DNA of 64,000 nt from an uncultured Bacteroidales bacterium (GTDB lineage: Bacteria > Bacteroidota > Bacteroidia > Bacteroidales > UBA932). Of the stretch, positions 27,818-36,767 are shown piece by piece. Where the stretch lies: contig CASEOO010000008.1 of NCBI GenBank assembly GCA_949289565.1, positions 1 to 64,000 on the forward strand. The letters are read 5' to 3'. The position numbers and the translations under genes are program-made. The notes beneath the pieces are model-generated. The model was not told the origin of the DNA. It saw only the letters and a program-made list of their open reading frames with translations, and did not search any database. Each line of letters begins with the position of its first letter. Within the stretch, counting starts at the first letter, position 1.

Positions 27818-29457
27818 TCCTGTTTGCTCAGTTCAGAAGGATGTCCATGTTCGTCCCTGAACTTCATGGAAGCCTTCACGAAAGCTACGAATATAGGCTG
27901 CGGATGTTCCGGTGTGCTCTTAAGCTCAGGATGGAACTGCACACCGATAAAGAAAGGATGTGACGGAATCTCCACAATTTCCACCAGGCCTGTATCTGGA
28001 TTCTTTCCTGTAGCCTTCATCCCTGCGGCCTCTATTCTGTCCAGATAGTCATTGTTGAATTCATATCTGTGCCTGTGCCTTTCAGAAATGACATCTGTAC
28101 CATATATATTATAGGCGAGAGATTTCTTGTCCAGCTTGCATGCATATGCGCCAAGCCTCATGGTGCCGCCCTTGATAGTGGTGCTCTTCTGGTCTTCCAT
28201 CAAATCTATGACAGGATATTTGGTGGCTGGATTCACCTCAGTGGAGACGGCCTCCTTGAGCCCGAGCACGTCACGGGCAAATTCCACTACGCACATCTGC
28301 ATGCCGAGGCATATCCCGAAAAACGGCACGTTGTGCTCACGGGCGTATTTCACAGCCAGGATCTTGCCTTCTAACCCCCTTTCACCGAATCCAGGGGCAA
28401 CCAGAATGCCGTCCATCTGCGAAAGTTTCTCCTCGACATTGGAAGCATTCAGGAACTCACTGTGGATACTGTGGACGTTGACCTTGCATTCATTGGCCGC
28501 GCCGGCGTGGACAAAAGACTCCAGAATAGACTTGTAAGCATCCTGAAGTTCGACATATTTGCCCACAAGAGCGATGTTGACTGCTGATTTCGGGTGGAAA
28601 AGCTTGTCCAGAAACTTCTTCCACTCAGCCAGGTCCGGTTCTGGCAGATTCTTGAGGCCGAAATGGTCTATGACCAGCTGGTCGAGCTTCTCAGCCTGCA
28701 TGTTCAAAGGCACAGAATATATCGACGGCGCATCCATGGACTGAATCACATGTCCAGGCTTCACATTGCAGAAAAGGGCGATTTTCTTTCTGAGCTCAGG
28801 AGTGAGCTGATGCTCGGTACGGCATACGATGATATCCGGCTGCACACCGCTCTGCTGGAGCTGCTGGACTGAATGCTGGGTAGGCTTGGTCTTGAGCTCC
28901 TTTGCAGCGCTCAGATACGGAACCAGAGTCAGATGAATGGTCACGCAGTCCTCCTCCGGAAGCTCCCACTGCAGCTGGCGGACGGCCTCCACAAACGGCT
29001 GGGATTCCATATCTCCCACCGTGCCGCCTATTTCAGTGATGATGATATCGTACTTCCCAGTCTTTCCGAGAAGCAGCATGCGCCTTTTGATTTCATTGGT
29101 GATATGCGGGACGATCTGCACGGTCTTGCCCAGATACGCGCCTTCCCGTTCCTTGTTTATGACAGTATTGTATATCTTGCCGGTAGTGACATTGTTCGCC
29201 TTCGAGGTATGGACTCCCAGGAAGCGTTCATAATGCCCCAGATCCAGGTCAGTCTCGGCGCCGTCGTCTGTCACGTAGCACTCTCCATGCTCATACGGAT
29301 TCAGAGTTCCCGGGTCAACATTTATATAAGGGTCGAATTTCTGGATAGTCACCCTCAATCCTCTGGCCTGCAGAAGTTTGGCCAAAGAAGCTGAAATGAT
29401 ACCTTTTCCAAGAGAGGAAGCTACACCGCCTGAAACGAAGACATACTTAGGATTCAT
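27814..29457 (-). CDS. pyrG: CTP synthase
   Basis: Makes CTP from UTP, ATP and glutamine. The N-terminal synthetase domain begins KYVFVSGGVASSLGKGI; DPYINVDPGTLNPYEHGE and the nucleotide-binding blocks follow. The C-terminal class I glutamine amidotransferase has its nucleophile in FFGICLGMQ and the histidine/glutamate pair in GVQFHPELKS. The length of 547 residues is standard. Confidence 0.98.
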   Translation of the reverse strand: MNPKYVFVSGGVASSLGKGIISASLAKLLQARGLRVTIQKFDPYINVDPGTLNPYEHGECYVTDDGAETDLDLGHYERFLGVHTSKANNVTTGKIYNTVINKEREGAYLGKTVQIVPHITNEIKRRMLLLGKTGKYDIIITEIGGTVGDMESQPFVEAVRQLQWELPEEDCVTIHLTLVPYLSAAKELKTKPTQHSVQQLQQSGVQPDIIVCRTEHQLTPELRKKIALFCNVKPGHVIQSMDAPSIYSVPLNMQAEKLDQLVIDHFGLKNLPEPDLAEWKKFLDKLFHPKSAVNIALVGKYVELQDAYKSILESFVHAGAANECKVNVHSIHSEFLNASNVEEKLSQMDGILVAPGFGERGLEGKILAVKYAREHNVPFFGICLGMQMCVVEFARDVLGLKEAVSTEVNPATKYPVIDLMEDQKSTTIKGGTMRLGAYACKLDKKSLAYNIYGTDVISERHRHRYEFNNDYLDRIEAAGMKATGKNPDTGLVEIVEIPSHPFFIGVQFHPELKSTPEHPQPIFVAFVKASMKFRDEHGHPSELSKQE

Positions 29458-29559
29458 AAAAAATCTGTTTATACGTTACAGGGGGACAAAATTAATCAAA
29501 AAAACTGATTTGAGAAAAATGTTTATTAACTTTGACGCGAATTTAAACCTTACCGGAAA

Positions 29560-30339
29560 ATGCAGACCTATTATATATTGATGACTGCCATGTTCGCCAT
29601 GGCAATAATAGTTTTCATAGCGCTTTTCTTTTTCAAGGCAGGCTACGGATACTTGTCCGCTGCGCACTGGGGACCAAAAATAAACAACAAGGCCGCCTGG
29701 GTCATAATGGAGTCCCCTGCGTTCATTTTTCTGCTTCTCTATGTCATTGACTACCTGATTTCAGGCCATGACACCGGAAATGAAAAGGCAGTTCTGCTGA
29801 TAATGGCGGCATTCTTTCTGGTGCACTATTTCCAGAGAGCCTTCATCTTTCCTTTCCTGATGCGGGGGAAAAGCGAAATGCCGATACTGATTATGCTGAT
29901 GGGCATGACATTCAACGGGCTGAATTCCTATTTCATAGGAAGCTGGCTATTTGAATTCGCGCCCGCAGGCAAATACACCATGGAATGGCTGTCATCGCCT
30001 CAGTTCATAATAGGAGGCCTGATTTTTATCACGGGCATGCTTATAAACCTGGACTCTGACCATGTCATCAGACATCTGCGCAAACCGGGCGATACAAAGC
30101 ATTACATACCTAAAAAAGGCCTTTACAAGTATGTGACTTCGGCAAACTATTTCGGAGAACTGACAGAATGGACAGGATACGCCATTCTCACATGGTCTCC
30201 TGCAGGACTGCTGTTCGCCGTATGGACATTTGCCAATCTGGCCCCGAGGTCAAAAGCTCTCACAGAAAAATATGAACAGGAGTTCGGAGACGAATACAAG
30301 GAACTCAAGAAAAAGAACCTGATTCCTTTCATCTGGTAA
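29560..30339 (+). CDS. Steroid 5-alpha-reductase family protein
   Basis: A 259-residue polytopic membrane protein (about six to seven helices) of the 3-oxo-5-alpha-steroid 4-dehydrogenase family. It lines up by eye with human SRD5A2: Glu51 in VIMESPAF matches catalytic Glu57, Tyr90 in VHYFQR matches Tyr91, GMLINLDSDHVIRHLRKPG matches the NADPH-binding block, and ANYFGELTEWTGYA and the ending KKKNLIPFIW match the C-terminus. In the family it reduces the delta-4 double bond of 3-oxo-steroids with NADPH. The Old Yellow Enzyme reductase 47 nt downstream on the same strand fits a steroid or bile-acid reducing pair. Other enone substrates are possible. Confidence 0.87.
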   Translation: MQTYYILMTAMFAMAIIVFIALFFFKAGYGYLSAAHWGPKINNKAAWVIMESPAFIFLLLYVIDYLISGHDTGNEKAVLLIMAAFFLVHYFQRAFIFPFLMRGKSEMPILIMLMGMTFNGLNSYFIGSWLFEFAPAGKYTMEWLSSPQFIIGGLIFITGMLINLDSDHVIRHLRKPGDTKHYIPKKGLYKYVTSANYFGELTEWTGYAILTWSPAGLLFAVWTFANLAPRSKALTEKYEQEFGDEYKELKKKNLIPFIW

Positions 30340-30386
30340 CCAGGTGAAATTCATCCGGCTTAAACGAATAAGAATCTATACTGAAC

Positions 30387-31643
30387 ATGAGCGATTTATT
30401 TACCCCCATTAAAATAGGGCCGCTGGAACTGCGGAACAGGACCGTCAGGTCAGCGGCTTTCGAGGGGATGTGCGAAAACAATTCCCCGTCGCAGTCTCTC
30501 TTTGACTACCATACTGCCGTAGCCCGCGGCGGGATTGGCATGACTACCATTGCATATGCGGCTGTATGCCAGAGCGGACTGTCGTTTGAAAGACAGCTCT
30601 GGATGAGGGAAGAAATAGTCCCTGAGCTGAAAAAGCTGACCGATGCCATACATAAAGAAGGCGCCAAAGCCTCTATCCAGCTTGGCCACTGCGGGAATAT
30701 GTCGCACAGGCGTATATGCGGATGCCGCCCTTATGGCGCGAGCAATGGATTCAACCTCTACTCCCCTACTTTTGTTCACGGCATGACTCACAAAGAGATA
30801 GATGAAGTGGTCGAAGCATACGGGAAAGCGGTGGAACTGTGCATCCAGGCAGGATTTGACGCTGTAGAGATTCATGCAGGGCACGGATACCTGATTTCTC
30901 AGTTCCTGTCGCCATACACGAACCACAGGAAAGACGAATACGGCGGTTCTCTGGAAAACAGGATGCGGTTCATGAAACGCTGCATGAAGGCTGTGACTGA
31001 TGCCGGGAAAGGCAAAGTGGCCATTTTCGTGAAAATGAACACCAGAGACGGCTTCAAAGGCGGGATGGAAGTCGATGAATGCATAGAGGTGGCGAAGGAA
31101 CTTCAAAGATGCGGCGCAGATGCTCTGGTGCTGTCAGGAGGGTTCGTGAGCAGGGCGCCTATGTACGTCATGAGAGGACGTTTTCCTGTAAAGGCCATAG
31201 CCCATTATATGCCGATGAAGATGTGGTGGCTGAAATTAGGTGTTCTCCTCGGCGGAAGAATAGTTTCCCCAGACGTTCCTTTCAAGCATTTGTTTTTCCT
31301 GGAAGATTCTTTGAAATTCCGGAAAGCACTGCCTGACATGCCGCTGGTATATGTCGGAGGCGTTGCATCACGCGCTGATGCTGACAAAGTCATAGACAGT
31401 GGCTTCCAGCTGCTGCAGATGGGACGCGCCGTGCTGGAGGACACTGATTTCGTAAACAAGATGAAAGCAGATGTGAATCACTGCAGCGGCTGCGAGCATA
31501 CGAATTTCTGCATTGGAAGAATGTATTCGCTGGAAATGTGCTGCCACAAAGTCTGCAAGGACATCACTCCGGCCCTGGAAAGGGATGTAGAAAAAACGAT
31601 CAGATGGAATGACCGTACCGAGCGGAAGCTTGGATATAAATAA
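30387..31643 (+). CDS. NADH:flavin oxidoreductase, Old Yellow Enzyme family
   Basis: A 418-residue FMN-binding TIM barrel. Visible blocks are FTPIKIGPLELRNRTVRSA, AKASIQLGHCG, DAVEIHAGHGYLISQFLSP and EYGGSLENRMRF (phosphate binding and active site). The C-terminus is Cys-rich: CSGCEHTNFC, a further CC pair and a terminal Cys, which could hold an Fe-S cluster as in 2,4-dienoyl-CoA reductase/BaiCD-type enzymes. The C-terminal NAD(P)H domain of those enzymes is absent. Beside a 5-alpha-reductase it may reduce steroid or bile-acid enones (BaiCD/5-beta-reductase-like). The rnpB RNA begins on its stop codon. Confidence 0.87.
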   Translation: MSDLFTPIKIGPLELRNRTVRSAAFEGMCENNSPSQSLFDYHTAVARGGIGMTTIAYAAVCQSGLSFERQLWMREEIVPELKKLTDAIHKEGAKASIQLGHCGNMSHRRICGCRPYGASNGFNLYSPTFVHGMTHKEIDEVVEAYGKAVELCIQAGFDAVEIHAGHGYLISQFLSPYTNHRKDEYGGSLENRMRFMKRCMKAVTDAGKGKVAIFVKMNTRDGFKGGMEVDECIEVAKELQRCGADALVLSGGFVSRAPMYVMRGRFPVKAIAHYMPMKMWWLKLGVLLGGRIVSPDVPFKHLFFLEDSLKFRKALPDMPLVYVGGVASRADADKVIDSGFQLLQMGRAVLEDTDFVNKMKADVNHCSGCEHTNFCIGRMYSLEMCCHKVCKDITPALERDVEKTIRWNDRTERKLGYK

Positions 31644-31959
31644 CAGGCGGGACGATCTGCCGCGCAGACCAAGTCTGTGAGGAAAGTCCGGACAGGGAAG
31701 GGCACTTCACTGCGGAAATCGCAGATAGGGGCGATCTTATGGAGACCGTAACAGAAAATAACCGCATACTCTGTATGCAAGGGTGAAAATGTGAGGCAAG
31801 AGCTCACGGCAGGCATTGGCGACAATGTCTGCGTACGGACCTGAAGCCTGCAAGACCAAATATACTGGCAGTCAAGGGCGGCCCGTCCGATGCCAGGGGG
31901 TAGGTTGCGAAGATAAATGGCAGATTCAAAAACAGAAACCGGCTTACGGCCCCGCCTGT
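31643..31959 (+). ncRNA. rnpB: RNase P RNA (class A)
   Basis: The catalytic RNA that matures tRNA 5' ends. ACAGGCGGG (31643-31651) pairs with CCCGCCTGT (31951-31959) as helix P1. The universal core words are present: GAGGAAAGTCCGGAC (CR I), ACAGAAA near 31751, GGTGAAA, AGAGCTCACGGCA, GGGTAGGTTGCG and the GGCTTACGGCC end. The span is about 317 nt. Its first base is the last base of the preceding stop codon, so it needs a promoter inside that gene or processing from a shared transcript. Confidence 0.96.
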
Positions 31960-31960
31960 A

Positions 31961-31998
31961 AAAATAACGTCAAGGCTGCAGCCTTGACGTTATTTTTT
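31961..31998. terminator. Bidirectional terminator of rnpB and the facing lipoprotein gene
   Basis: AAAATAACGTCAAGGC and GCCTTGACGTTATTTT (31961-31996) form a perfect 16-bp stem with TGCA as loop, followed by TTCTTTC. The lipoprotein stop codon on the other strand lies in the left arm. Confidence 0.93.
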
Positions 31999-32905
31999 CT
32001 TTCAAGAATCTGTAATATGGCAGATGAAAATGCTCTTGCGACATTTCAAGCCACTCTGATGCGAGTCTGTACTGGCCTTGAAGATAGCATGCAGTCGCCA
32101 GATTATATTCAAGGCAAGCCTTTTTTTCCATATTAGGAGTGTCCAGCATTGAAATCCACACATCCATGGCCTTTTGCCACTGATAATCATTTACATAATA
32201 ATATGTATTGTACCATAGCTGTGAGCCGTACAGGAAGAACATCATGTTCTCGGATTTCCACGACGGGGCGAATTTCCGGCCGGAGGCCCTGCCTGCCGAT
32301 GATGCTGTGCCGTCCATATTGCATTTGAGAATATATTCTATGCCTTCCGTCGATTCGTTTCCGCTGATTTCCGCAGAAATATTGGCGACAGTGCTTCCGC
32401 TGAATGTCAGGACTGTGTCACGAATGTCCATCGAGTCGTAGACATGGAGGGTTACTGAAAAAGGCACGGCCCCAGACACTGTGCAAGATCCGTCGGCAGA
32501 CTGCACATTGCGTGTTTCTATCGTACCGAACGATGGAGAATCCAGAAGGAAAAGCACATCAGAACCGGCGTCTACCAGCAGATCCACCATCTCAGCCTTG
32601 GCAGAATAGTCCACGCCGGCCCGTTCGTCCAGACAGTAGACAGGCACCAGGCTGTCTCCCCCGAAATATTCATTCTCAAGCTCTTCTACAAAAGCTGTGG
32701 CCATGGCCGCGGAGAACAAAGAATCAGGCTCCTGACCGTTGTCCATGTAAATCACGGAAACTGTCTTCCCTGCGAGGTTCACTCCAGAAACAGATGGCTG
32801 GCTGGTCTCGATGCCGAGAGTATAAACAGATGGTCCACATGATACTGCCAGAGACAATATTGCGGCCGTCAAGGCCGCACACTTCAATAACTTATTCTGT
32901 TTCAT
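31970..32905 (-). CDS. Hypothetical lipoprotein with C-terminal helical repeats
   Basis: A 311-residue protein with a lipoprotein signal (LSLAVSCG), so it is attached to the outer or inner membrane facing the periplasm. The middle part is mixed alpha/beta; the C-terminal 90 residues (WQKAMDVWISML...EYNLATACYLQGQYRLASEWLEMSQEHF) look like TPR-type helices. I know no function. The start at 32905 follows a GGAGGTG Shine-Dalgarno-like box by 3 nt, which rules out the ATG at 32917 that overlaps this box. The gene is single and ends in the rnpB terminator. Confidence 0.78.
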   Translation of the reverse strand: MKQNKLLKCAALTAAILSLAVSCGPSVYTLGIETSQPSVSGVNLAGKTVSVIYMDNGQEPDSLFSAAMATAFVEELENEYFGGDSLVPVYCLDERAGVDYSAKAEMVDLLVDAGSDVLFLLDSPSFGTIETRNVQSADGSCTVSGAVPFSVTLHVYDSMDIRDTVLTFSGSTVANISAEISGNESTEGIEYILKCNMDGTASSAGRASGRKFAPSWKSENMMFFLYGSQLWYNTYYYVNDYQWQKAMDVWISMLDTPNMEKKACLEYNLATACYLQGQYRLASEWLEMSQEHFHLPYYRFLKEKITSRLQP

Positions 32906-32952
32906 ATGCACCTCCATTCTTAAGAACCCGCATTAAAATCTAAATTCAAAAT

Positions 32953-34263
32953 TTACGTTAAAGATACAATTTCTCCATGAAGATCATATTCATCTGCATC
33001 AGTAATTCTCACTTTAATGAATCTGCCGCACAAATCAGCCGGATCTCCAGGACATCCATACTTTACAAAAATCTCTCCATCCACTTCCGGGCTTTCGAAT
33101 TCGCTTCTGCAAACAAGCATCCCGTCTGAATAGCCGTCGACTATCACCTTCACTTCTGACCCTACCCTGGACCTGTTGTATTCCAGTGAGATTCCGCTCT
33201 GCAGAGACATCAGTTCATCAAGACGCTTCTGCTTGGTTTTCTCGCTGACAGAATCCTTGAAATGCTCAGCGCCGAAAGTTCCTTCTTCCTCCGAATATTT
33301 GAATGCCCCCATCCTCTCGAATCTTGAATCTGCCACAAAATCAAGCAGTTCTTTGAATTCTTTCCGCCCTTCTCCTGGATGCCCCACTATCATAGTGGTT
33401 CTCAGCACTACCCCGGGGACTTTCTCTCGCATCTTCCTTATCAGGTTTCTCGTCCATGCACCGTCAACATTCCTATGCATGTTGGCCAGGACGTTGTCGG
33501 CAATGTGCTGCAGAGGAATGTCCATATAGCGGCAGACTTTAGGATTTGCAGCCATCTGCTCCAGAACATCTTCCGGGAAATCGGCAGGATATGAATAATG
33601 GATTCTTATCCACTCTATGCCTTCGACTTCTGAAAGCTTCTGCAAAAGTTCGGCAAGAGCCCGCCTGCGGTACAAGTCCAGGCCATAGTATGTAGTATCT
33701 TGCGCAATGATTATCAGTTCACGGACGCCTCTCCGCGCCAGGATGCCGGCCTCTTCGACCAGTTCCTCCATCGGCACGGAACGGTGCCTTCCCCTGATGA
33801 ACGGGATGGCGCAATATGAACAGCGCCTGTCGCAGCCCTCGGATATTTTCAGAAAAGCATAATGCTTAGGCGTGGTCAAATGACGCCGTGTTGAAAGTTC
33901 TTGGTCAGGCTCGACCCCAAGATACCTTAGAAGCGGAGAGAAATCGACAGCTCCGAACCATGCGTCGACCTCCGGAATCAGGCCCGGCATTTCGGAGCTG
34001 TATCTCTGAGAAAGACATCCAAACACCACCAGACGGCCAATTTCTCCTCGTTTTTTACGTTCAACGGCTTCCAATATGGCCTGCACCGATTCCTCCTTTG
34101 CATCCCCTATGAAGCCGCAGGTGTTCAAAAGCAATATGTCACAGTTCCCGGCATGGTCTTCCGGCAAAATCTCATAATGCCCCTCGAGCTGCGACAATAT
34201 ATGCTCAGTGTCCACCCTGTTCTTTGAGCAGCCTAAAGTCAGTGCCTGAATAGAAAAAAGCAT
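32953..34263 (-). CDS. rimO: Ribosomal protein S12 methylthiotransferase
   Basis: A radical-SAM enzyme that adds a methylthio group to the conserved aspartate of ribosomal protein S12. The N-terminal UPF0004 domain carries LGCSKNRVD, LLNTCGFIGDAKEES and VFGCLSQRY for the auxiliary cluster; the radical SAM cluster motif is CDRRCSYCAIP; the C-terminal TRAM domain covers about 375-436. The length of 436 residues and the IRGRHRS context fit RimO rather than MiaB. The DUF5606 gene lies 3 nt upstream. Confidence 0.95.
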   Translation of the reverse strand: MLFSIQALTLGCSKNRVDTEHILSQLEGHYEILPEDHAGNCDILLLNTCGFIGDAKEESVQAILEAVERKKRGEIGRLVVFGCLSQRYSSEMPGLIPEVDAWFGAVDFSPLLRYLGVEPDQELSTRRHLTTPKHYAFLKISEGCDRRCSYCAIPFIRGRHRSVPMEELVEEAGILARRGVRELIIIAQDTTYYGLDLYRRRALAELLQKLSEVEGIEWIRIHYSYPADFPEDVLEQMAANPKVCRYMDIPLQHIADNVLANMHRNVDGAWTRNLIRKMREKVPGVVLRTTMIVGHPGEGRKEFKELLDFVADSRFERMGAFKYSEEEGTFGAEHFKDSVSEKTKQKRLDELMSLQSGISLEYNRSRVGSEVKVIVDGYSDGMLVCRSEFESPEVDGEIFVKYGCPGDPADLCGRFIKVRITDADEYDLHGEIVSLT

Positions 34264-34266
34264 AAC

Positions 34267-34683
34267 TTACTCTTTATCTTCCTTGTCAGGATTTTCGAAA
34301 TCCAGAGATGCATATTCTTTCAGAATATTATACCAGGTCACGACTTTCTTCATGTGAGAAAGATGAAACCTGTCCTTGTCATAATCAGGAAGAGCCTTTT
34401 CAAAGAAAGACTTGAGTTCCTGGTCAGAAGACTTGGCAGCAGGAGCCTTCTCTTCACCTAAGACCTCCTTCATTTTCATAAAGACATCCTTGAGCTTGAC
34501 CTCGCCGTCTTCAGTATAAATGGAGATATCCTCCAGCGTGGTCACCTTGCTGTTCAAGCCGAAGCAGCTCCTTTTCTTATCTGCAAGAGATTCCACTATC
34601 ACCCCTGTCCTGGCTTGTGATATATAGTTGAACAAACCGCTCTGGCCAGAGATAGTCAAAATTTTGCTGAGATCAGTTTTCAT
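34267..34683 (-). CDS. DUF5606 family protein
   Basis: A 138-residue cytoplasmic protein of a Bacteroidetes-restricted family: it begins LSKILTISGQSGLFNYISQARTGVIVESL, carries a VTTLEDISIYTEDGEV segment and ends in a helical, acidic tail. The function is unknown. It is followed after 3 nt by rimO and comes about 100 nt after coaE on the same strand. Confidence 0.85.
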   Translation of the reverse strand: MKTDLSKILTISGQSGLFNYISQARTGVIVESLADKKRSCFGLNSKVTTLEDISIYTEDGEVKLKDVFMKMKEVLGEEKAPAAKSSDQELKSFFEKALPDYDKDRFHLSHMKKVVTWYNILKEYASLDFENPDKEDKE

Positions 34684-34779
34684 ATTTCAATACCGCGTCA
34701 GTTCGAGTATATTTTCTATACGGGCAGAGACTTCGCCGAACTGACATTGCGTTTCTTCGAAATCTCTACCGTCTGTTCA

Positions 34780-35397
34780 TCACTTTTTCTTTTGGGCCAG
34801 GAGGCTGAACAGCCTGTCCACTTCACGGGACAGGCTGTCAATGTCTCCGTCATTCATGATTACAAAATCCACTCCCGTCGGGACTTTGCCTGAAGAAATC
34901 TCGTTCAGTAGTTTCTGGCGGTCCATTCTCTGCCGCACGGAATCTGCGTCTGCCCTGTCACGAAGCACAGCGCGTTCAAGACGCAGCTGCACAGGGGCAT
35001 CCACCACCAGTACAGCATCCATTACATCCCGGAAAAAGGGCTTTTCCAAAATGACAGCTGACTCCATGATAACAAACGGCACATCAGTGCCGCAGAAGCT
35101 GTCTCTCCACTTCAGAAAATCTTTTTTCACCTCAGGATACACGGCACTTTCCAGCAATTCCAGTTTTTGAGTGTCAGAAAAAACTGCTTCTGCAAGTTTG
35201 GACCGGTTCAATGTTCCGTCGGAAGCGCATACGTCAACACCCAGAACCTGTGATATTCTCCTGGGCAGGTCCGGAACTGAATCATACAAAGCCTTGGTCC
35301 TGGAATCAGAGTCATAAACAGGGATGCCTTTGCCGGCAAACATGGAACATACCAGAGATTTTCCGCCGCCTATGCCTCCTGTGACCACCAGCGTCAT
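34780..35397 (-). CDS. coaE: Dephospho-CoA kinase
   Basis: The last step of coenzyme A synthesis. P-loop VVTGGIGGGKSLVC at the N-terminus, VYDSDSRTKALY and a lid region rich in Arg (RLERAVLRDRADADSVRQRMDRQ). The ATG at 35397 shares ATGA with the ybbR-like stop; an in-frame GTG at 35415 would add six residues without homology, so it was not chosen. That gives 205 residues. It is part of the conserved nusB-yajC-ybbR-coaE block. Confidence 0.94.
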   Translation of the reverse strand: MTLVVTGGIGGGKSLVCSMFAGKGIPVYDSDSRTKALYDSVPDLPRRISQVLGVDVCASDGTLNRSKLAEAVFSDTQKLELLESAVYPEVKKDFLKWRDSFCGTDVPFVIMESAVILEKPFFRDVMDAVLVVDAPVQLRLERAVLRDRADADSVRQRMDRQKLLNEISSGKVPTGVDFVIMNDGDIDSLSREVDRLFSLLAQKKK

Positions 35398-36368
35398 TTT
35401 TCTGTCAGTACACATTCGAAAATTTCAGGAAAAATTTCATACTCCAGGACCCCGTCAGGAAGATACCCGGGAACTGGTATGCATTTCCGGGAACGTGAAT
35501 TGATATAGTCCTCGTAGTCAATCTGGAACACGGCCTGGCCGACATCCGATATCAAAGGGAATACGCACTTGAAAACTACGTCCGCCTTCGACGGATAAAT
35601 CATCATCTCCTTGTCAGGAGGAACATTCACCGGCTCTATGGTCACTTCTCTGGTGATTTCAACATACCTTGTCACCTCGATAGAATAATGCACTTCATTC
35701 TCCGCCAGGCGTACACCTTTGATACGTTCAATGCGCGCCACTCCCGCGGCTCCGGATTTGAGATCCTGAAGTTTAATAGGCTCGGTGAACACCCTGTCCA
35801 CATTGGCAAGATGATATGGCTCGCCATATATCCTGACAGAATCAGGAACTATTTCGAGATTCTCCTGGCTCATGTACTGAGGTTCGAAGCTCAGCGACAT
35901 GACAGGAAATACCGGGACCTTCTTGCTCGTCTCATACGGGAATCTGAAATACAATGTATCAGTCAGGAAGTACTCCACTTCCACTTTTTCACCGAAAAGA
36001 TGATGGGCGGACTCGTTGAGCTCCCGCCTGGTAATATAGTAGATCTCTCCTGATTTCAGGGTCAATGACTGCCGGTCGAAAGGCACCTGGACAGGATTCC
36101 TGCGAAGAGCCATCCTGGATTTGATGATATTGTATCCGGATGTCCTGCAGCGTGCGACTACATCGCAAATATTCGACGACTGGACCGTGTGGCCTTCGAT
36201 ATTGGGGCATGACGCGGCCATCCGCACTGTCAGAAACCCCGAATAGTCCAGGGACAAATTGTGCAGAAGCCATATGCTGAAAGCGAGCAGGAGGGAAAGG
36301 AAAAATACAGTCCAGTCCCTCCAGTCATGCCTGAGCGAATACAGCAGCCTCTGCAGCAGACGTTTCAT
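35394..36368 (-). CDS. YbbR-like domain protein
   Basis: A 324-residue protein with one N-terminal membrane helix (WTVFFLSLLLAFSIWLLHNLS, about 20-40) and an exported part of YbbR-like beta repeats, for example VPVFPVMSLSFEPQYMSQENLEIVPDSVRIYGE. In Firmicutes the homologue CdaR regulates diadenylate cyclase; no such gene is seen here, so the role is open. It overlaps coaE by 4 nt and follows yajC. Confidence 0.86.
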   Translation of the reverse strand: MKRLLQRLLYSLRHDWRDWTVFFLSLLLAFSIWLLHNLSLDYSGFLTVRMAASCPNIEGHTVQSSNICDVVARCRTSGYNIIKSRMALRRNPVQVPFDRQSLTLKSGEIYYITRRELNESAHHLFGEKVEVEYFLTDTLYFRFPYETSKKVPVFPVMSLSFEPQYMSQENLEIVPDSVRIYGEPYHLANVDRVFTEPIKLQDLKSGAAGVARIERIKGVRLAENEVHYSIEVTRYVEITREVTIEPVNVPPDKEMMIYPSKADVVFKCVFPLISDVGQAVFQIDYEDYINSRSRKCIPVPGYLPDGVLEYEIFPEIFECVLTEK

Positions 36369-36389
36369 ATCCCTGATGTCCCGAATCTT

Positions 36390-36722
36390 TTACTGCTGGG
36401 CAGCCTCGCTGAAATCCTTTACGACCGAATTCTTGTCGACACGGATCTTTACATTGCTGTCCACTTCAAGGAGAAGAGTCTTTTCCTTTACTTCCTGCAC
36501 GGTGCCGTAAATGCCGCCGATAGTCACGACCTTGTCTCCTTTTTTCAATCCTTCACGGAACTTCTGAAGTTCTTTCTGCTGCTTCCTCTGAGGCCTGATC
36601 ATGAAAAACCACATCACCACGAAAATGAGGATAAGCATGATCCACATAGACCATGAAGAATTAGCGGCGCCTGCCTGTCCGCCAGCGGCGGCCTGGGCCT
36701 GTAACAAAGTAATAAATTCCAT
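36390..36722 (-). CDS. yajC: Preprotein translocase accessory subunit YajC
   Basis: A 110-residue single-helix membrane protein associated with SecDF. The helix SSWSMWIMLILIFVVMWFFM is followed by IRPQRKQQKE and GDKVVTIGGIYGTV, the YajC signature. It lies between nusB and the ybbR-like gene. Confidence 0.95.
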   Translation of the reverse strand: MEFITLLQAQAAAGGQAGAANSSWSMWIMLILIFVVMWFFMIRPQRKQQKELQKFREGLKKGDKVVTIGGIYGTVQEVKEKTLLLEVDSNVKIRVDKNSVVKDFSEAAQQ

Positions 36723-36767
36723 TTCTAAATTATTTAATGATTATTTTTTCTTTTTAATTAAGCACAC

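Noticed and set aside
32906..32917. ATG at 32917 for the lipoprotein
   Set aside because: The codon overlaps a GGAGGTG box that is well placed for the ATG at 32905.
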